55,402 nt of DNA from Hymenobacter rubripertinctus (GCF_003583925.1 NZ_QYCN01000007.1:82544-137945), one strand, 5' to 3'; positions 33,072-42,472 are shown, counted from the first letter of the stretch. Translations and numbers: made by a program. The notes: generated from the sequence alone by a model not told the origin.

Positions 33072-34304
33072 CTACTCCGGCACGTACTTGAGTACGCTCA
33101 GGTTGTCGTCGGTGAGGACTTCGTTGGCCAGCTCCCGCAGCTCGGGGGCCGTGATGCGGCGGACGCGGTCGAAGATTTCGTTGATGCCCTCGACCCGACC
33201 GATGTCGAGCGTGCTTTTGGCCAGCAGCTGCATCAGGCCGCCGTTGCTTTCCTCGGCCATGGCCAGCTGGCCCATCAGCTGCTCCTTGGAGGTGTGGAGC
33301 TGCGAGGTGCCCAGAGTTTGCTCGCGCAGGCGCTTGAGCTCCTTCTGCACCAGCGTCACGGTACGGTTCACCTGCTTTTTCTCGGTGCCGAAATAGATGC
33401 CGAACAGGCCCGTATCGGTGTAGGGCGAGTAGGTGGCATCAATGGTGTAGACGAGGCCGTACTTCTCGCGCACCGCCAGGTTGAGGCGCGAGTTCATGCC
33501 GGGGCCGCCGAGCAGGTTGCTGAGCAGGAAAAACGGAATCCGCCGCTCGTCGTGCAACGCGTAGGCCGGGCCGCCGATCAGGCAGTGGGCCTGGGTGATG
33601 GGTTTGTGCTCCAGCCGCTCCAGGCGCTGGTAGCCGCTGAACGAGAGCCGGGGCCGCGCCCCGAGGCGGGCCGGCAGCGGGGCCAGGTACTTGTCGGCCA
33701 GGCGCTTCACTTCCTTAAAGGGCAGGTTGCTTACCGAGCTGAACACCACCCGGTCGGTGCGCACGTTGTCGGCCAGAAACTGGTGGAAATCGGCCTGCTG
33801 GAAGCCCGAGACGCTTTCGCGGGTGCCCAGAATGTTGTGGCCCAGGGTATGGCGGGCAAATACCACGTCGTCGAAGTCGTCGATGATGGCGTCTTCGGGG
33901 GCGTCGTGGTACATGGCCATTTCCTCCAGAATCACGCCGCGCTCCTTCTCAATCTCCTTTTCGGGGAAGACGGAGTGGAAGGTGAGGTCAGTCAGCAGCT
34001 CGAAGGCGCGCTCGAAATGGGTGCTGAGCAGCGAGGCGTAGAAGCAGATTTTCTCCTTCGTCGTATAGGCATTCAACTCGCCGCCCACGGTTTCGAGGCG
34101 GTTGAGAATGTGGAAGCTTTTGCGCTTGTGGGTGCCCTTGAAGGCCATATGTTCCCAGAAGTGGGCCAGCCCGAGCTGATGGGGCTTCTCGTCGCGGGAA
34201 CCAATGTCGAGCAGAAACCCGCAGTGCGCGATTTTGGTGTGCAAAACCTGCTTATGCAGTACCCGGATGCCGTTGGGCAACTCGTACAGGTCGTAGTCGG
34301 ACAT
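33072..34304 (-). CDS. M16 family zinc metallopeptidase
   Basis: This 410-residue pitrilysin/insulinase-type peptidase has the inverted zinc motif HFWEH in GLAHFWEHMAFKGTHKRKS, where most relatives have HFLEH. The downstream zinc glutamate is in ERGVILEEMAMYHDAPED. The C-terminal lobe includes GGPGMNSRLNLAVREKYGLVY. There is no signal peptide from the ATG at 34302-34304, so it acts in the cytoplasm. A promoter box lies at 34408-34415. The gene is flanked on both sides by palindromic elements. Confidence 0.93.
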   Translation of the reverse strand: MSDYDLYELPNGIRVLHKQVLHTKIAHCGFLLDIGSRDEKPHQLGLAHFWEHMAFKGTHKRKSFHILNRLETVGGELNAYTTKEKICFYASLLSTHFERAFELLTDLTFHSVFPEKEIEKERGVILEEMAMYHDAPEDAIIDDFDDVVFARHTLGHNILGTRESVSGFQQADFHQFLADNVRTDRVVFSSVSNLPFKEVKRLADKYLAPLPARLGARPRLSFSGYQRLERLEHKPITQAHCLIGGPAYALHDERRIPFFLLSNLLGGPGMNSRLNLAVREKYGLVYTIDATYSPYTDTGLFGIYFGTEKKQVNRTVTLVQKELKRLREQTLGTSQLHTSKEQLMGQLAMAEESNGGLMQLLAKSTLDIGRVEGINEIFDRVRRITAPELRELANEVLTDDNLSVLKYVPE

Positions 34305-34407
34305 TCTATAAGGGGGGCTTGGGGTCTTGGGGCGGAGGGTTGTCGATTCAGGCAACCTGTTCCTCTCGCTCTCGCCCGGTATAACCACGCAAAGGCGCGG
34401 CCGGTTG

Positions 34408-34415
34408 CAAAGATA
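34408..34415 (-). promoter_or_regulatory. -7 box TATCTTTG for the M16 gene
   Basis: A TAnnTTTG match about 100 nt upstream of the ATG, next to the end of the 34421-34590 element. Confidence 0.5.
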
Positions 34416-34420
34416 CTATT

Positions 34421-34590
34421 AGGTGAGGTGGTGAGATAGTGAAATGGTGAGTTGCTGTTCGGTTGGCCCGTTCGGCGCGGAATATGTGGCTGGGCTAATC
34501 AGACCAGGCTATCTGCTTTCGAGTGTTCTGCCTGCGTCGTCAGCGTTTGTGAACAGCAACTCACCATTTCACTATCTCACCACCTCACTT
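34421..34590. repeat. Inverted repeat, 40-nt arms of 8-nt units
   Basis: The arms 34421-34460 and 34551-34590 are inverted copies with 39 of 40 positions matching. They contain GTGA every 8 nt (GTGAGGTG, GTGAGATA, GTGAAATG, GTGAGTTG). The 90-nt middle has no coding signal. The right arm encodes the last residues and the stop codon of the GT9 gene. Confidence 0.85.
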
Positions 34591-35606
34591 TCCGCCAGCA
34601 CGGCCAGCAGCTGCCGGGTTTCGATGCTATGGGCGCAGCGGAAGTGGCCCAGCGGGCAAGCCGCGTGGCCGTGCAGGCCGCAGGGGCGGCATTCCAGCGC
34701 TTCGGGCACCTCCACGATGCGCGAAAACGGGCTCAGCGGCCCAAACCCGAAGTAAGGCACCGTGGAGCAGTATACCGCGCAGACCGGCGCGCCCACGGCC
34801 GAGCACAGATGCATGGGGGCCGAATCGTTGACGTAGTTGAGCACTGCCCCGCGCATGAGGGCCGCCGAAGCCAGCAACGACAACTTGCCCGACAGATTCA
34901 CGACCCCCGGGCGGGCGCTCTGCTCCAGCAGGCGCTGGCAGGCGGCCGTATCGGGCGGGCCGCCGAGCAGAAACACGGGGTAACGGGGGGGCAGGGCGGC
35001 CAGCAGCTTCAGCCACTGCGCCTCGGGGAATTGTTTGGTAAACCACACTGAGGTGGGAGCCAGGCAGAGGTAGGGGCCGCCCGCGGCGGGGGCGGCGGCC
35101 CGGGCGGCGGCGGCTTCATCGGCGGCGGAAGGGTAGAGGCGGGGCGGCACCACCGGACCCGCATAGGCCGGGTCGAGCAGGTGCAGGTTGCGCGCCACCT
35201 CGTGTACGCCCGCCCCGATAACGTGGGGCACCACCCGCGTGAAGCGGAAGGAAAGCGGGTTCTTATCGAAGCCGATGCGCTCGGGCGCGCCCGAAAAGGC
35301 CGTCAGCAGACCCGTGCTGGCAAACCGCTGCAACGTGACTACCCGCCCGTAGCCGCCCGCCCGGATCTGGCTCAGCAGGCGCCGCAGGCCCCGGTACTTG
35401 GCCTTCTTCTTATCCCACACCAGCACCCGCCGCACGTGCGGATGCCCCTTGAGCAGCCCCTCGTTGCCCTGGCGCACCAGAAAATCGATTGGCGTAGTGG
35501 GTTCGGTGCGGTGCAGAAACTCCAGCAGCGCCGTGGCCAGAATCACGTCGCCGATAAAGGCAGTTTGAATCAGTAGCAGGGCGGGTGGAGCGGCGGCGGC
35601 GGGCAT
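34572..35606 (-). CDS. Glycosyltransferase family 9 (heptosyltransferase-like)
   Basis: This 344-residue GT-B enzyme belongs to the ADP-heptose:LPS heptosyltransferase family. The N-terminal Rossmann part is LLLIQTAFIGDVILATALLEFL. The C-terminal part has FLLGGPPDTAACQRLL, MRGAVLNYVNDSAPMHL and YFGFGPLSPFSRI. A cysteine cluster CRPCGLHGHAACPLGHFRC is shared with the second GT9 at 45557. The gene ends inside a palindromic element, which supplies the final SEVVR codons and stop. The start at 35604-35606 is chosen because of the -7 box at 35628. It probably acts in lipid A-core or surface glycan synthesis. Confidence 0.88.
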   Translation of the reverse strand: MPAAAAPPALLLIQTAFIGDVILATALLEFLHRTEPTTPIDFLVRQGNEGLLKGHPHVRRVLVWDKKKAKYRGLRRLLSQIRAGGYGRVVTLQRFASTGLLTAFSGAPERIGFDKNPLSFRFTRVVPHVIGAGVHEVARNLHLLDPAYAGPVVPPRLYPSAADEAAAARAAAPAAGGPYLCLAPTSVWFTKQFPEAQWLKLLAALPPRYPVFLLGGPPDTAACQRLLEQSARPGVVNLSGKLSLLASAALMRGAVLNYVNDSAPMHLCSAVGAPVCAVYCSTVPYFGFGPLSPFSRIVEVPEALECRPCGLHGHAACPLGHFRCAHSIETRQLLAVLAESEVVR

Positions 35607-35627
35607 GGCGGGGTAGTTATAGGAGTG

Positions 35628-35635
35628 CAAAGATA
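35628..35635 (-). promoter_or_regulatory. -7 box TATCTTTG for the GT9 gene
   Basis: A perfect TAnnTTTG match lies 22 nt upstream of the ATG at 35606 and supports that start over the frame extending to 35693. Confidence 0.6.
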
Positions 35636-35771
35636 CCCGGTAAAATACCGTATTGCTACCCCGCCGGTTTACCACCGCTACGGGCTCCGACAACGGAAAC
35701 CCGCGCCAAACTGCCTAACTTGGCCCTCCCGCTCCGGCGGGATTGTTCCGTTCTACCTTATTCCTCCTGCC

Positions 35772-37070
35772 ATGCGCTACGGCCCTATTTCACCCGATTT
35801 GTTCAAAGAAAACCGCCGCCGCTTCCGTGAGCAGCTGCCCCCGGCCTCGCTGGCCATCTTCCACTCCAACGACGTGATGCCGACCAATGCCGACGGCACC
35901 ATGGCTTTCCGTCAGAACAACGACCTGTTCTACCTGAGCGGCGTGGATCAGGAGGAAAGTATCCTCGTCGTGTTCCCGGACGCGGTGCTGCCCCAGCATC
36001 GTGAAATTCTGTTTCTGAAGGAAACGAGCGAGCATATTCTCATCTGGGAAGGCTATAAGCTCACCAAGGAGCAGGCCCGCGAGCAGTCGGGCGTGGCCAC
36101 CATCATGTGGCTGGAAGCCTTCGACTCGGTGCTGCCGGCCCTCATGAACGAGGCCGAAAACGTGTACCTCAACACCAACGAGCACATTCGGGCGGCGGTG
36201 GAAGTGGAAACCCGCGACGCCCGCTTTATCAAGCAGCTTCAGGCCCGCTACCCGCTGCACCAGTACCGCCGGGCCGCCCGCCTCACCCACCAGCTGCGGG
36301 CCATCAAAAGCGCCGAGGAAATCCGCCTCATGCAGAAGGCCGCCGACCTCACCGGCGACGCCTTCCGCCGTTTGCTGGGCTTCGTGAAGCCCGGCGTGAT
36401 GGAGTACGAAGTGGAAGCCGAAATCTTTCACGAATTCCTGCGCCAGGGCTCCCGGGGGCCGGCCTACAGCAGCATCATCGCCTCGGGGCCCAGCGCCTGC
36501 ATCCTGCACTACGTCAGCAACGACCGCCAGTGCCAGGCCGGCGACGTGATGCTGCTCGACTTCGGGGCCGAGTACGCCAACTACGCCGCCGATATGTCGC
36601 GCTCCATCCCCATCAGCGGCACCTACACCCCGCGCCAGCGCGACGTGTACGAGGCCGTGCTGCGGGTGATGAAGCTGGCAATTGGCCGGCTGGTACCCGG
36701 CGGCAACATTGAGGAGTACCACGCCGCCGTGGGCCGGGCCATGGAAGTGGAGCTGGTGCGGCTGGACCTGCTCACGACCCAGGACGTGCGCAACCAGGAC
36801 CCCGCCGCGCCCCTCTATAAGCAGTACTTCATGCACGGCACCAGCCACTACCTGGGCCTCGACGTGCACGATGTGGGCTTCAAGTACCGCACCTTCGAGC
36901 CGGGCATGGTGTATACCTGCGAGCCGGGCATCTATATTCGCGAAGAGGGCCTCGGCATCCGCCTCGAAAACGATATCCTTATCACCAAAACCGGCAACGA
37001 CGACCTGATGAAGAACATCCCGCTCGAAATTGCCGATATCGAGCGGCTCATGCAGGCGGGCCGGGCCTAA
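35772..37070 (+). CDS. Xaa-Pro aminopeptidase (M24B)
   Basis: This 432-residue metallopeptidase removes N-terminal residues next to proline. An AMP_N-type N-terminal domain (FRQNNDLFYLSGVDQEESI) precedes the pita-bread domain. Metal ligands are seen as D in LLDFGAEYANYAADMSR, H in MHGTSHYLGLDVHD, E in TCEPGIYI and E in GIRLENDILIT. There is no signal peptide. The ATG at 35772 starts the conserved MRYGPISPDLF; the longer frame to 35625 is not supported. It is divergent from the GT9 gene. Confidence 0.93.
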   Translation: MRYGPISPDLFKENRRRFREQLPPASLAIFHSNDVMPTNADGTMAFRQNNDLFYLSGVDQEESILVVFPDAVLPQHREILFLKETSEHILIWEGYKLTKEQAREQSGVATIMWLEAFDSVLPALMNEAENVYLNTNEHIRAAVEVETRDARFIKQLQARYPLHQYRRAARLTHQLRAIKSAEEIRLMQKAADLTGDAFRRLLGFVKPGVMEYEVEAEIFHEFLRQGSRGPAYSSIIASGPSACILHYVSNDRQCQAGDVMLLDFGAEYANYAADMSRSIPISGTYTPRQRDVYEAVLRVMKLAIGRLVPGGNIEEYHAAVGRAMEVELVRLDLLTTQDVRNQDPAAPLYKQYFMHGTSHYLGLDVHDVGFKYRTFEPGMVYTCEPGIYIREEGLGIRLENDILITKTGNDDLMKNIPLEIADIERLMQAGRA

Positions 37071-37101
37071 GCGCCACAGTAGCCGGACTGCCTGAAATGA
37101 A

Positions 37102-37144
37102 ATTCCGGCCGGTACTGCTTCTGAAGGGTGGTACGGGCCGGAAT
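37102..37144 (+). terminator. Terminator after the aminopeptidase
   Basis: ATTCCGGCC (37102-37110) pairs with GGCCGGAAT (37136-37144), with extra GTAC pairing inside, and is followed by GCCTTTTTT. The remaining spacer (37145-37388) shows no gene. Confidence 0.75.
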
Positions 37145-37388
37145 GCCTTTTTTAGGCACTGTCAGCGCAGCATAGCAGTGTATTTCAACAAGTTAATATA
37201 GAATTGTTTCCCATATTTTATTGCACTAAAATACGGTCGATTTGCCTGAAAACCTGATGGATAAGGACGGCTTACTGCATCATAACGTGATGGTTACGTT
37301 GTTTTTCGGGTAACCTAATTCTGTGCCAGCCGGTATAGGCAACAGGCCGCGCTTTGAGCGCGGGGCTTTCGTTTACGCGGAAGAGAAA

Positions 37389-37396
37389 TACCTTTG
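37389..37396 (+). promoter_or_regulatory. -7 box TACCTTTG for the OmpA/TSP3 gene
   Basis: A perfect TAnnTTTG match lies 23 nt before the ATG. It fits a short leader. Confidence 0.6.
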
Positions 37397-37419
37397 TCCC
37401 CTCAAAACCTCCTTTCTCT

Positions 37420-38898
37420 ATGAAAAAAATCCTAACCTCCATCGCAGCCGGCGTACTGACGGTGTTGTCGTTGGCCCCCGATGCGCAAGCGCAAACGTCG
37501 GACCGCCGCACAAACATCAGCGTGTACTACAACTGGCTGCAATACCACGGCGACCTGGGGTCGGAGTGGTTCAAGCACGACAAGGTAGAATACGGTCTGG
37601 GCCTGACGGTGAGCCGGTACGTGGCCCCCGGTTTGGACGTAGGTCTGGACCTGAGCTACGGCGACATGAAGTTCTCGGCTCCTTATCCCAAGAACGTACA
37701 GTTCGCCTACCACCGCTTCGATGCCAACGTGGTGAACGTGGGCATCCCGATCAAGCTGAAGCTCAACAACGGCTGGGCTCTTAAGGAGGATGCGTTCATT
37801 GCCCCCTACCTGGTGGTGCAGCCGGGCGTATTCTTCGCCAGCCCCGATCTGTATACTGCCAGCAACCAAGGGCAGGTAGCGAAAAACTCCGACGTGTACG
37901 CCTTCGACATTCAGGCGGCGGCGGGTATCAAGTTCCAGTTCTCGCCCAGCGTAGCAGTATTTGTGCAGACGGGCCAGCACTACCCGCTCACCGACCAAGT
38001 TGACGGTATTGCCAACGAAGGCAAACTCAACGACCGGTACCTGCAACACAAGTTTGGCTTGTCTTTCAACCTGGGCAAAGCCAAGGACACGGACGGCGAC
38101 GGTGTGTCGGACCGCAAGGATAAGTGCCCCGATACGCCCAGCGGCGTGCAGGTGGACGAGAACGGTTGCCCCCTCGATGGCGACAAAGACGGCGTTCCGG
38201 ATTACCAGGATCAGTGCCCGACCGAAGCCGGTACGGCTGCCATGCAGGGTTGCCCCGACCGTGACAACGACGGTGTAGCCGACAAGAACGACGACTGCCC
38301 CGATGAGGCGGGCCTGCCCGCATTGCGCGGCTGCCCTGATGCCGACGGCGATGGTGTTGCCGACAAGAACGACAAGTGCCCCAACACCCCCGCCGGCACC
38401 CAGGTAGACGGCAACGGCTGCCCACTGGTAACGGACGCCGATGGCGACGGTATTCCGAACGACCGTGACCGGTGCCCCAACACCCCGGCCGGCACCAAAG
38501 TAGATGCCAACGGTTGCCCCGAGGTAGATGCTGAGGTTCGCAAGCTGGAGCAGCCCATCCGCTTCGAAACCAACAGCACTGTTATCAAGCGCACCTCGTA
38601 CGGCACGCTCGATAAGATGGTGCAGGCGCTCAAAGACCACCCCGAGTACAGCATCCGCATAGTAGGACACGCTGACTCGCGTGGTACCGATGAGTACAAC
38701 CAGGCGCTGTCGGAGCGTCGTGCCGGTTCGGTGAAGCGCTACTTCACCGGCAAGCAGCTCGACCCGGCCCGTATCGTAACGGAAGGCAAAGGCGAATCGG
38801 AGCCCGCCGCTCCGAACACGTCGGCCGCCGGTATGTCGCAGAACCGTCGGGTGGAATTCCACTTCGAGTTCTTCATCCCGAATGCTCCCCAGCCTTAA
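37420..38898 (+). CDS. OmpA family protein with TSP3 calcium repeats
   Basis: This 492-residue outer-membrane protein anchors to peptidoglycan. After the signal peptide (MKKILTSIAAGVLTVLSLAPDAQAQ) comes an N-terminal barrel of about 190 residues. Then come five thrombospondin type-3 repeats with Asp-rich calcium-binding motifs (DTDGDGVSDRKDKCPDTP, DKDGVPDYQDQCP, DNDGVADKNDDCP and two more). The C-terminal OmpA domain carries IRFETNSTVIK and the peptidoglycan-binding IVGHADSRGTDEYNQALSERRA. Proteins of this type are abundant in Bacteroidota outer membranes. A terminator hairpin follows the stop. Confidence 0.94.
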   Translation: MKKILTSIAAGVLTVLSLAPDAQAQTSDRRTNISVYYNWLQYHGDLGSEWFKHDKVEYGLGLTVSRYVAPGLDVGLDLSYGDMKFSAPYPKNVQFAYHRFDANVVNVGIPIKLKLNNGWALKEDAFIAPYLVVQPGVFFASPDLYTASNQGQVAKNSDVYAFDIQAAAGIKFQFSPSVAVFVQTGQHYPLTDQVDGIANEGKLNDRYLQHKFGLSFNLGKAKDTDGDGVSDRKDKCPDTPSGVQVDENGCPLDGDKDGVPDYQDQCPTEAGTAAMQGCPDRDNDGVADKNDDCPDEAGLPALRGCPDADGDGVADKNDKCPNTPAGTQVDGNGCPLVTDADGDGIPNDRDRCPNTPAGTKVDANGCPEVDAEVRKLEQPIRFETNSTVIKRTSYGTLDKMVQALKDHPEYSIRIVGHADSRGTDEYNQALSERRAGSVKRYFTGKQLDPARIVTEGKGESEPAAPNTSAAGMSQNRRVEFHFEFFIPNAPQP

Positions 38899-38916
38899 GC
38901 TGCCGGAGTAATTAGC

Positions 38917-38952
38917 AAAAAGGCGGCGTACCCCCGGGTACGCCGCCTTTTT
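38917..38952 (+). terminator. Terminator after the OmpA gene
   Basis: A 17-bp perfect stem (38917-38933 with 38936-38952) has a 2-nt spacer and ends in TTTTT. It is strong. Confidence 0.85.
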
Positions 38953-39034
38953 TGTGCGCTGGCCCCAGGGCCGGAACGGTTCCGCACCTCCTGCGTACAG
39001 GCAGTATCTTCCCTTTTTCCTTTTTCGCTTTGAT

Positions 39035-39601
39035 ATGAAACGACGGATTTTTTCTACGTTACTGGCAGTGGCAGTGGCAGTGCTTTTGCTGGCCGGCTGC
39101 CGGACTAGCGGCCCCGGTACGCCGGCGCGCACGGTGGCGCAGTTTTTCAGCAAATACGAAAAGCGCCCCGGCTTCAAAACCACCGACTGGAATGCCAGCC
39201 TCACCACCCGCTTCCTGCTGGGCCGCCTGGGTAAGCTCGGGGGTGGCAATGAGCTGACGGAAGCCCTGACTTCGATCCGCAGTACCAAAATCATCACCTT
39301 CACGCCCACCAGCAGCAGCGCCCGCAGCCTGGTAGCGGAGGGCTTAAACCAAGAGGTGGACGGGCTGCTGGCCAGTGAGCGGTACACGCCCCTGCCTATT
39401 GCCGACGCCAGCGCCGATATTCCGAACCAGATGCGCTACTCGGTCCGCGAGCAGGGCGGGAAAGTATCGGAGTTCGTGGCCGTGGGCCAGCAGCAGACTA
39501 CCGATTCCTTCGTGCTGGTGTCGGTGGCGGGCAGCTTTACCCGGGCGCAGGTGGCCCAGCTCAGCAAAATTCTGCCAAACGTGGTGAAGGGCGAGCTGTA
39601 A
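39035..39601 (+). CDS. DUF4252-type lipoprotein
   Basis: A 188-residue lipoprotein. The signal sequence (MKRRIFSTLLAVAVAVLLLAGC) has the lipobox LAGC. The mature part resembles DUF4252 (VAQFFSKYEKRPGFKTTDW, FVLVSVAGSFTRAQVAQLSKIL). The function of this family is unknown; it often sits with sigma/anti-sigma genes, but none are here. The start is the ATG at 39035, since upstream codons do not give a signal peptide. Confidence 0.75.
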   Translation: MKRRIFSTLLAVAVAVLLLAGCRTSGPGTPARTVAQFFSKYEKRPGFKTTDWNASLTTRFLLGRLGKLGGGNELTEALTSIRSTKIITFTPTSSSARSLVAEGLNQEVDGLLASERYTPLPIADASADIPNQMRYSVREQGGKVSEFVAVGQQQTTDSFVLVSVAGSFTRAQVAQLSKILPNVVKGEL

Positions 39602-39655
39602 ATCGGACGCGGATACACCAGCACGGCCACCCATCCGGGGCTTCCTGCCAGGTGG

Positions 39656-41260
39656 TTAAAACTCCAGCACGTTCAGGAAGTACACGTCGCGGCCGGGGCC
39701 ACTTGCGGGGCGCACGTGCTGGTAGCCCACGGCCAGGAAGCGGCTGCCGTACCAGGCCATCAGGTGCTCCTGCTGGGTGCTGGTCGCCTTTTCTTCCCGT
39801 ATGCCGATTTCGGTAGGAGAGGAGCGCAGCGTTACCTGCCAGTCGTTGGGCGCAGTGGCCGACTGGTTGACGACCTTGAAATAGAACTTGTCATCCTTGA
39901 GGTAGGCTACGGCGAACTGCCCGTCGGGCAGAGGGCGGAAGCAGACGGTTTCCTGCAACTGAAAGTGGTCGACTTCCTTCAGCAGAAAGGCGTTGTCCCA
40001 GAGCAGGTTGCCCTGGCGGTCGAAACCGCAGATGAGGGCATGGGTGGTGCGGTAGCCTTCGGAGGGGCGCCGGCCGTTGTAGAAGCTGTTGTAGCGGGAC
40101 GGATACCCGAACCCGTTGAGCGCTCCCGGGCTGCCGTAGCCGTAGTTGCCGAGGCCGCCGTAGTTGCCGGAGGGATAGTTCGACATGTTGTAGCGCGGGT
40201 AGTACACCTCCGACACGAGCACGTAGCCTTCCGCAGTCGGCAGCATGTCGTGCATGAGCAGCTGGAAACGGTGCCGGAACTGGCGGTCGGAGGCGCGGAG
40301 CCGCTCGTTGCGCTGGCGCAGGCGGGCTAAGCGGGCCGGCTTCATGAAATCAAAAAAGTGCTTGAAGTTCAGAAAGTCGTAGAAGCGCAGGGAGCGGCGC
40401 TGGCCGGTTTCGGTGACTCCGGCCGTGAGGTCGGAGGCAAACAGGCCCTGGGAGTAGCGCGAGTCGCGTAGCGTATACGTGCCGGCCAGCAGGCGGGCGG
40501 CGCTGTCGCCGGGGCTGAGCTGGGCATCGAGCAGGCCCCGCTCGCTGCCGGCCTGCACGAATTCGGAGTGCAGCAGCCGGCCACCGTCGTCGAGCTGCTT
40601 GAGCTGAAGGCGCGACTTGAGGCCATTGGTTTCGCTCAGAATCAGCTCGGCCCGCTTGGTGACGGAATCGGCCAGGAAAGTAAAGCGCGTGGGTAAGGCC
40701 TCGAACACCGACGGCAGAAACCGGAACGTGGCCGCGCGCAGATCCAGCAGCAGCAGCGTCAGGTGCTGGTCCACTTCCACCGTCACGAACAGGTTGCCTT
40801 CGAGGGCCTTGAGGTCGTGGACCTGGCGGGCGCGCTTGGTTTTGAACTCGCCCTGGCCCAGCTCCCCGGTCCGGGTATCGAACGCCGCTACCCAGAGCGT
40901 GCCGGTATCCAGGCCACTAAACAGGGCGTACACATCGGTGCCCTCCGCGCAGATCCGCTGGAAGTCGTAGCCCCGTGGCACCGTCAAGGCCACCGGCTCA
41001 CGGGGGCGCAGGTTTTTATCGAATTTCTGAAAATAGTATTCCGTTTTGCCCACCAGCACCGGGTTGTGCTCCACCAGCAGCACCAGGCTGCTGTCTTCGG
41101 GCATGGGCTGCACCTGCACCTCACTGTTGGACGATTCCAGCACCAACTCGGTGCGCAGCAATTGGCGGGGCGCAATGGCCGGTTCGGGAGCACCGGACTG
41201 CTGCCCCAGTGCACCCGAATTAAATCCCAGCAGGCAAACAAGCAGGTAGCAGTATTTCAT
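39656..41260 (-). CDS. Secreted protein of unknown function
   Basis: I do not recognise the family. The 534-residue product has a signal peptide (MKYCYLLVCLLGFNSGALGQ). Much of it reads as beta-rich repeating segments (ELVLESSNSEVQVQPM, LWVAAFDTRTGELGQGEF, NLFVTVEVDQHLTLLLLDLR), as in beta-propellers, but no motif proves this. A Tyr/Gly/Asn-rich stretch (NYPSGNYGGLGNYGYGSPG) lies near residue 360. The last 40 residues end VYFLNVLEF. It is convergent with the DUF4252 gene (54-nt gap). Confidence 0.7.
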   Translation of the reverse strand: MKYCYLLVCLLGFNSGALGQQSGAPEPAIAPRQLLRTELVLESSNSEVQVQPMPEDSSLVLLVEHNPVLVGKTEYYFQKFDKNLRPREPVALTVPRGYDFQRICAEGTDVYALFSGLDTGTLWVAAFDTRTGELGQGEFKTKRARQVHDLKALEGNLFVTVEVDQHLTLLLLDLRAATFRFLPSVFEALPTRFTFLADSVTKRAELILSETNGLKSRLQLKQLDDGGRLLHSEFVQAGSERGLLDAQLSPGDSAARLLAGTYTLRDSRYSQGLFASDLTAGVTETGQRRSLRFYDFLNFKHFFDFMKPARLARLRQRNERLRASDRQFRHRFQLLMHDMLPTAEGYVLVSEVYYPRYNMSNYPSGNYGGLGNYGYGSPGALNGFGYPSRYNSFYNGRRPSEGYRTTHALICGFDRQGNLLWDNAFLLKEVDHFQLQETVCFRPLPDGQFAVAYLKDDKFYFKVVNQSATAPNDWQVTLRSSPTEIGIREEKATSTQQEHLMAWYGSRFLAVGYQHVRPASGPGRDVYFLNVLEF

Positions 41261-41360
41261 AGCGAAGGCCGCAAGAATCAGGGCACGAAGTGCTTACGTA
41301 AGATACAGGGAAAGGCGGGTATCACCTAACACTGCTGGCCCGAATATGATGCCGCAACAC

Positions 41361-41414
41361 CTACAAATGCACACGGCCCGCCTGCTGAAAAAGGTGGGCC
41401 GTGTGCATTTGTAG
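41361..41414 (-). terminator. 22-bp stem terminator after the EVE gene
   Basis: CTACAAATGCACACGGCCC at 41361-41379 pairs with 41396-41414, extended to 22 bp with one G-T. It lies in the gap between two minus-strand genes, downstream of the EVE gene. Confidence 0.75.
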
Positions 41415-41477
41415 GGAGCCGGCCGGAGCCGGGTGAGGGGCCGTAGTAGTGGGTGCCGGCCCGGAATAGCGTAAGGA

Positions 41478-41885
41478 TCAGGCTCCCAGCTCCAGCAGCA
41501 CGTCGAATTCATCGGGTTTGAGGGGCATCACCGACAGGCGGGACTGGCGTAGTAAGGCAATCTGGGTGAGGCGCTCGTCCTGCTTGATGCGGGCCAGCGT
41601 GACGGGCGTAGCCAGGGCCTGATGGGGGCGCAGGCGCACGGCTACCCAGTCGGAACCGGCGGGGGCCGTAGCATCGGGGGCGGCCGGAGCAGCTACCTCG
41701 GCTACGCCCACCACCTGCTTCTCCGTCACGCTGTGGTAGTAAAGCACCAGGTCGCCGGGCTGCATGGCGCGCAGGAAGTTGCGGGCCTGGTAGTTGCGCA
41801 CGCCGGTCCAGTCGGTGCTGCCCTCGCGGGTGAAATCGGCCCAGGAGTAGGCCGCGGGTTCAGATTTAACGAGCCAGTAGTTCAT
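41478..41885 (-). CDS. EVE domain protein
   Basis: This 135-residue protein is a single EVE (PUA-like) domain. Seen motifs are MNYWLVKSEPAAYSWADF, TDWTGVRNYQARNFLRAMQPGD and LVLYYHSVTEKQVVGVAEV. The family binds modified bases in DNA or RNA; many members are housekeeping and only some are fused to nucleases. It is the second PUA-like modified-base reader in the window (the other is the SRA protein at 32422), but they are about 9 kb apart and not co-transcribed. Confidence 0.88.
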   Translation of the reverse strand: MNYWLVKSEPAAYSWADFTREGSTDWTGVRNYQARNFLRAMQPGDLVLYYHSVTEKQVVGVAEVAAPAAPDATAPAGSDWVAVRLRPHQALATPVTLARIKQDERLTQIALLRQSRLSVMPLKPDEFDVLLELGA

Positions 41886-41925
41886 GACCCGAAGGTAAGG
41901 CCCGGCGGCCGATGCGTGACCAGGA

Positions 41926-42360
41926 TTACTGCTGATCTTCGAACCGGACCTTGAGGGTGGAGGCGTCCACTACTTCCAGCCGGAGCTGCTGCGTGCCGAG
42001 CTCGGTGGTGGTAGTGAGCACGATGGGCGGGCAGCCGGCAACGGTGTGCCAGCTGCCCCGGATGGTCAGCGGCTCATCGGCCGGGCCGAAGGAGTGGATG
42101 ATGTAGGTGCTGTCGGGGGTGAGCTGAAAACCGGTGGTCATGCCCATCTGAAACGTGCCCTGCAACTTGTACGTCTCAAAGCCGTCGGCATCTTTGGGTA
42201 CGAGCGTATTGTACCAGTCTTTGCTGAGCGTGGAGCGTAGCAGGGCCGGGGAGCAGGCCGACAGCGCCCGCTCACTCGGGGCCCGCTCGCTCACGGCGGT
42301 GCAGGCGGTCAGCCCCGTCAGCAGGAGCATAAAAACGGCAGGAAGGGTAGCGTAGCGCAT
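41926..42360 (-). CDS. Small lipocalin-like lipoprotein A
   Basis: A 144-residue lipoprotein. The ATG at 42358-42360 gives a signal peptide with lipobox LTAC. The mature part has a lipocalin-like strand pattern (GFQLTPDSTYIIHSFGPADEPLTIRGSW). It is the downstream member of three tandem paralogues, sharing GPADxP and RGxW with its neighbour. Confidence 0.75.
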   Translation of the reverse strand: MRYATLPAVFMLLLTGLTACTAVSERAPSERALSACSPALLRSTLSKDWYNTLVPKDADGFETYKLQGTFQMGMTTGFQLTPDSTYIIHSFGPADEPLTIRGSWHTVAGCPPIVLTTTTELGTQQLRLEVVDASTLKVRFEDQQ

Positions 42361-42472
42361 AAGCAAGGAGTTGGCTGGAGGATTGGTTGAACTACTGTTG
42401 GCCAGCAGCATTGCGCGGGGCGCGCCCAATCTGCCAGAACTACCGGCTAAAGTGGCTAAAAAATAGGATTAT

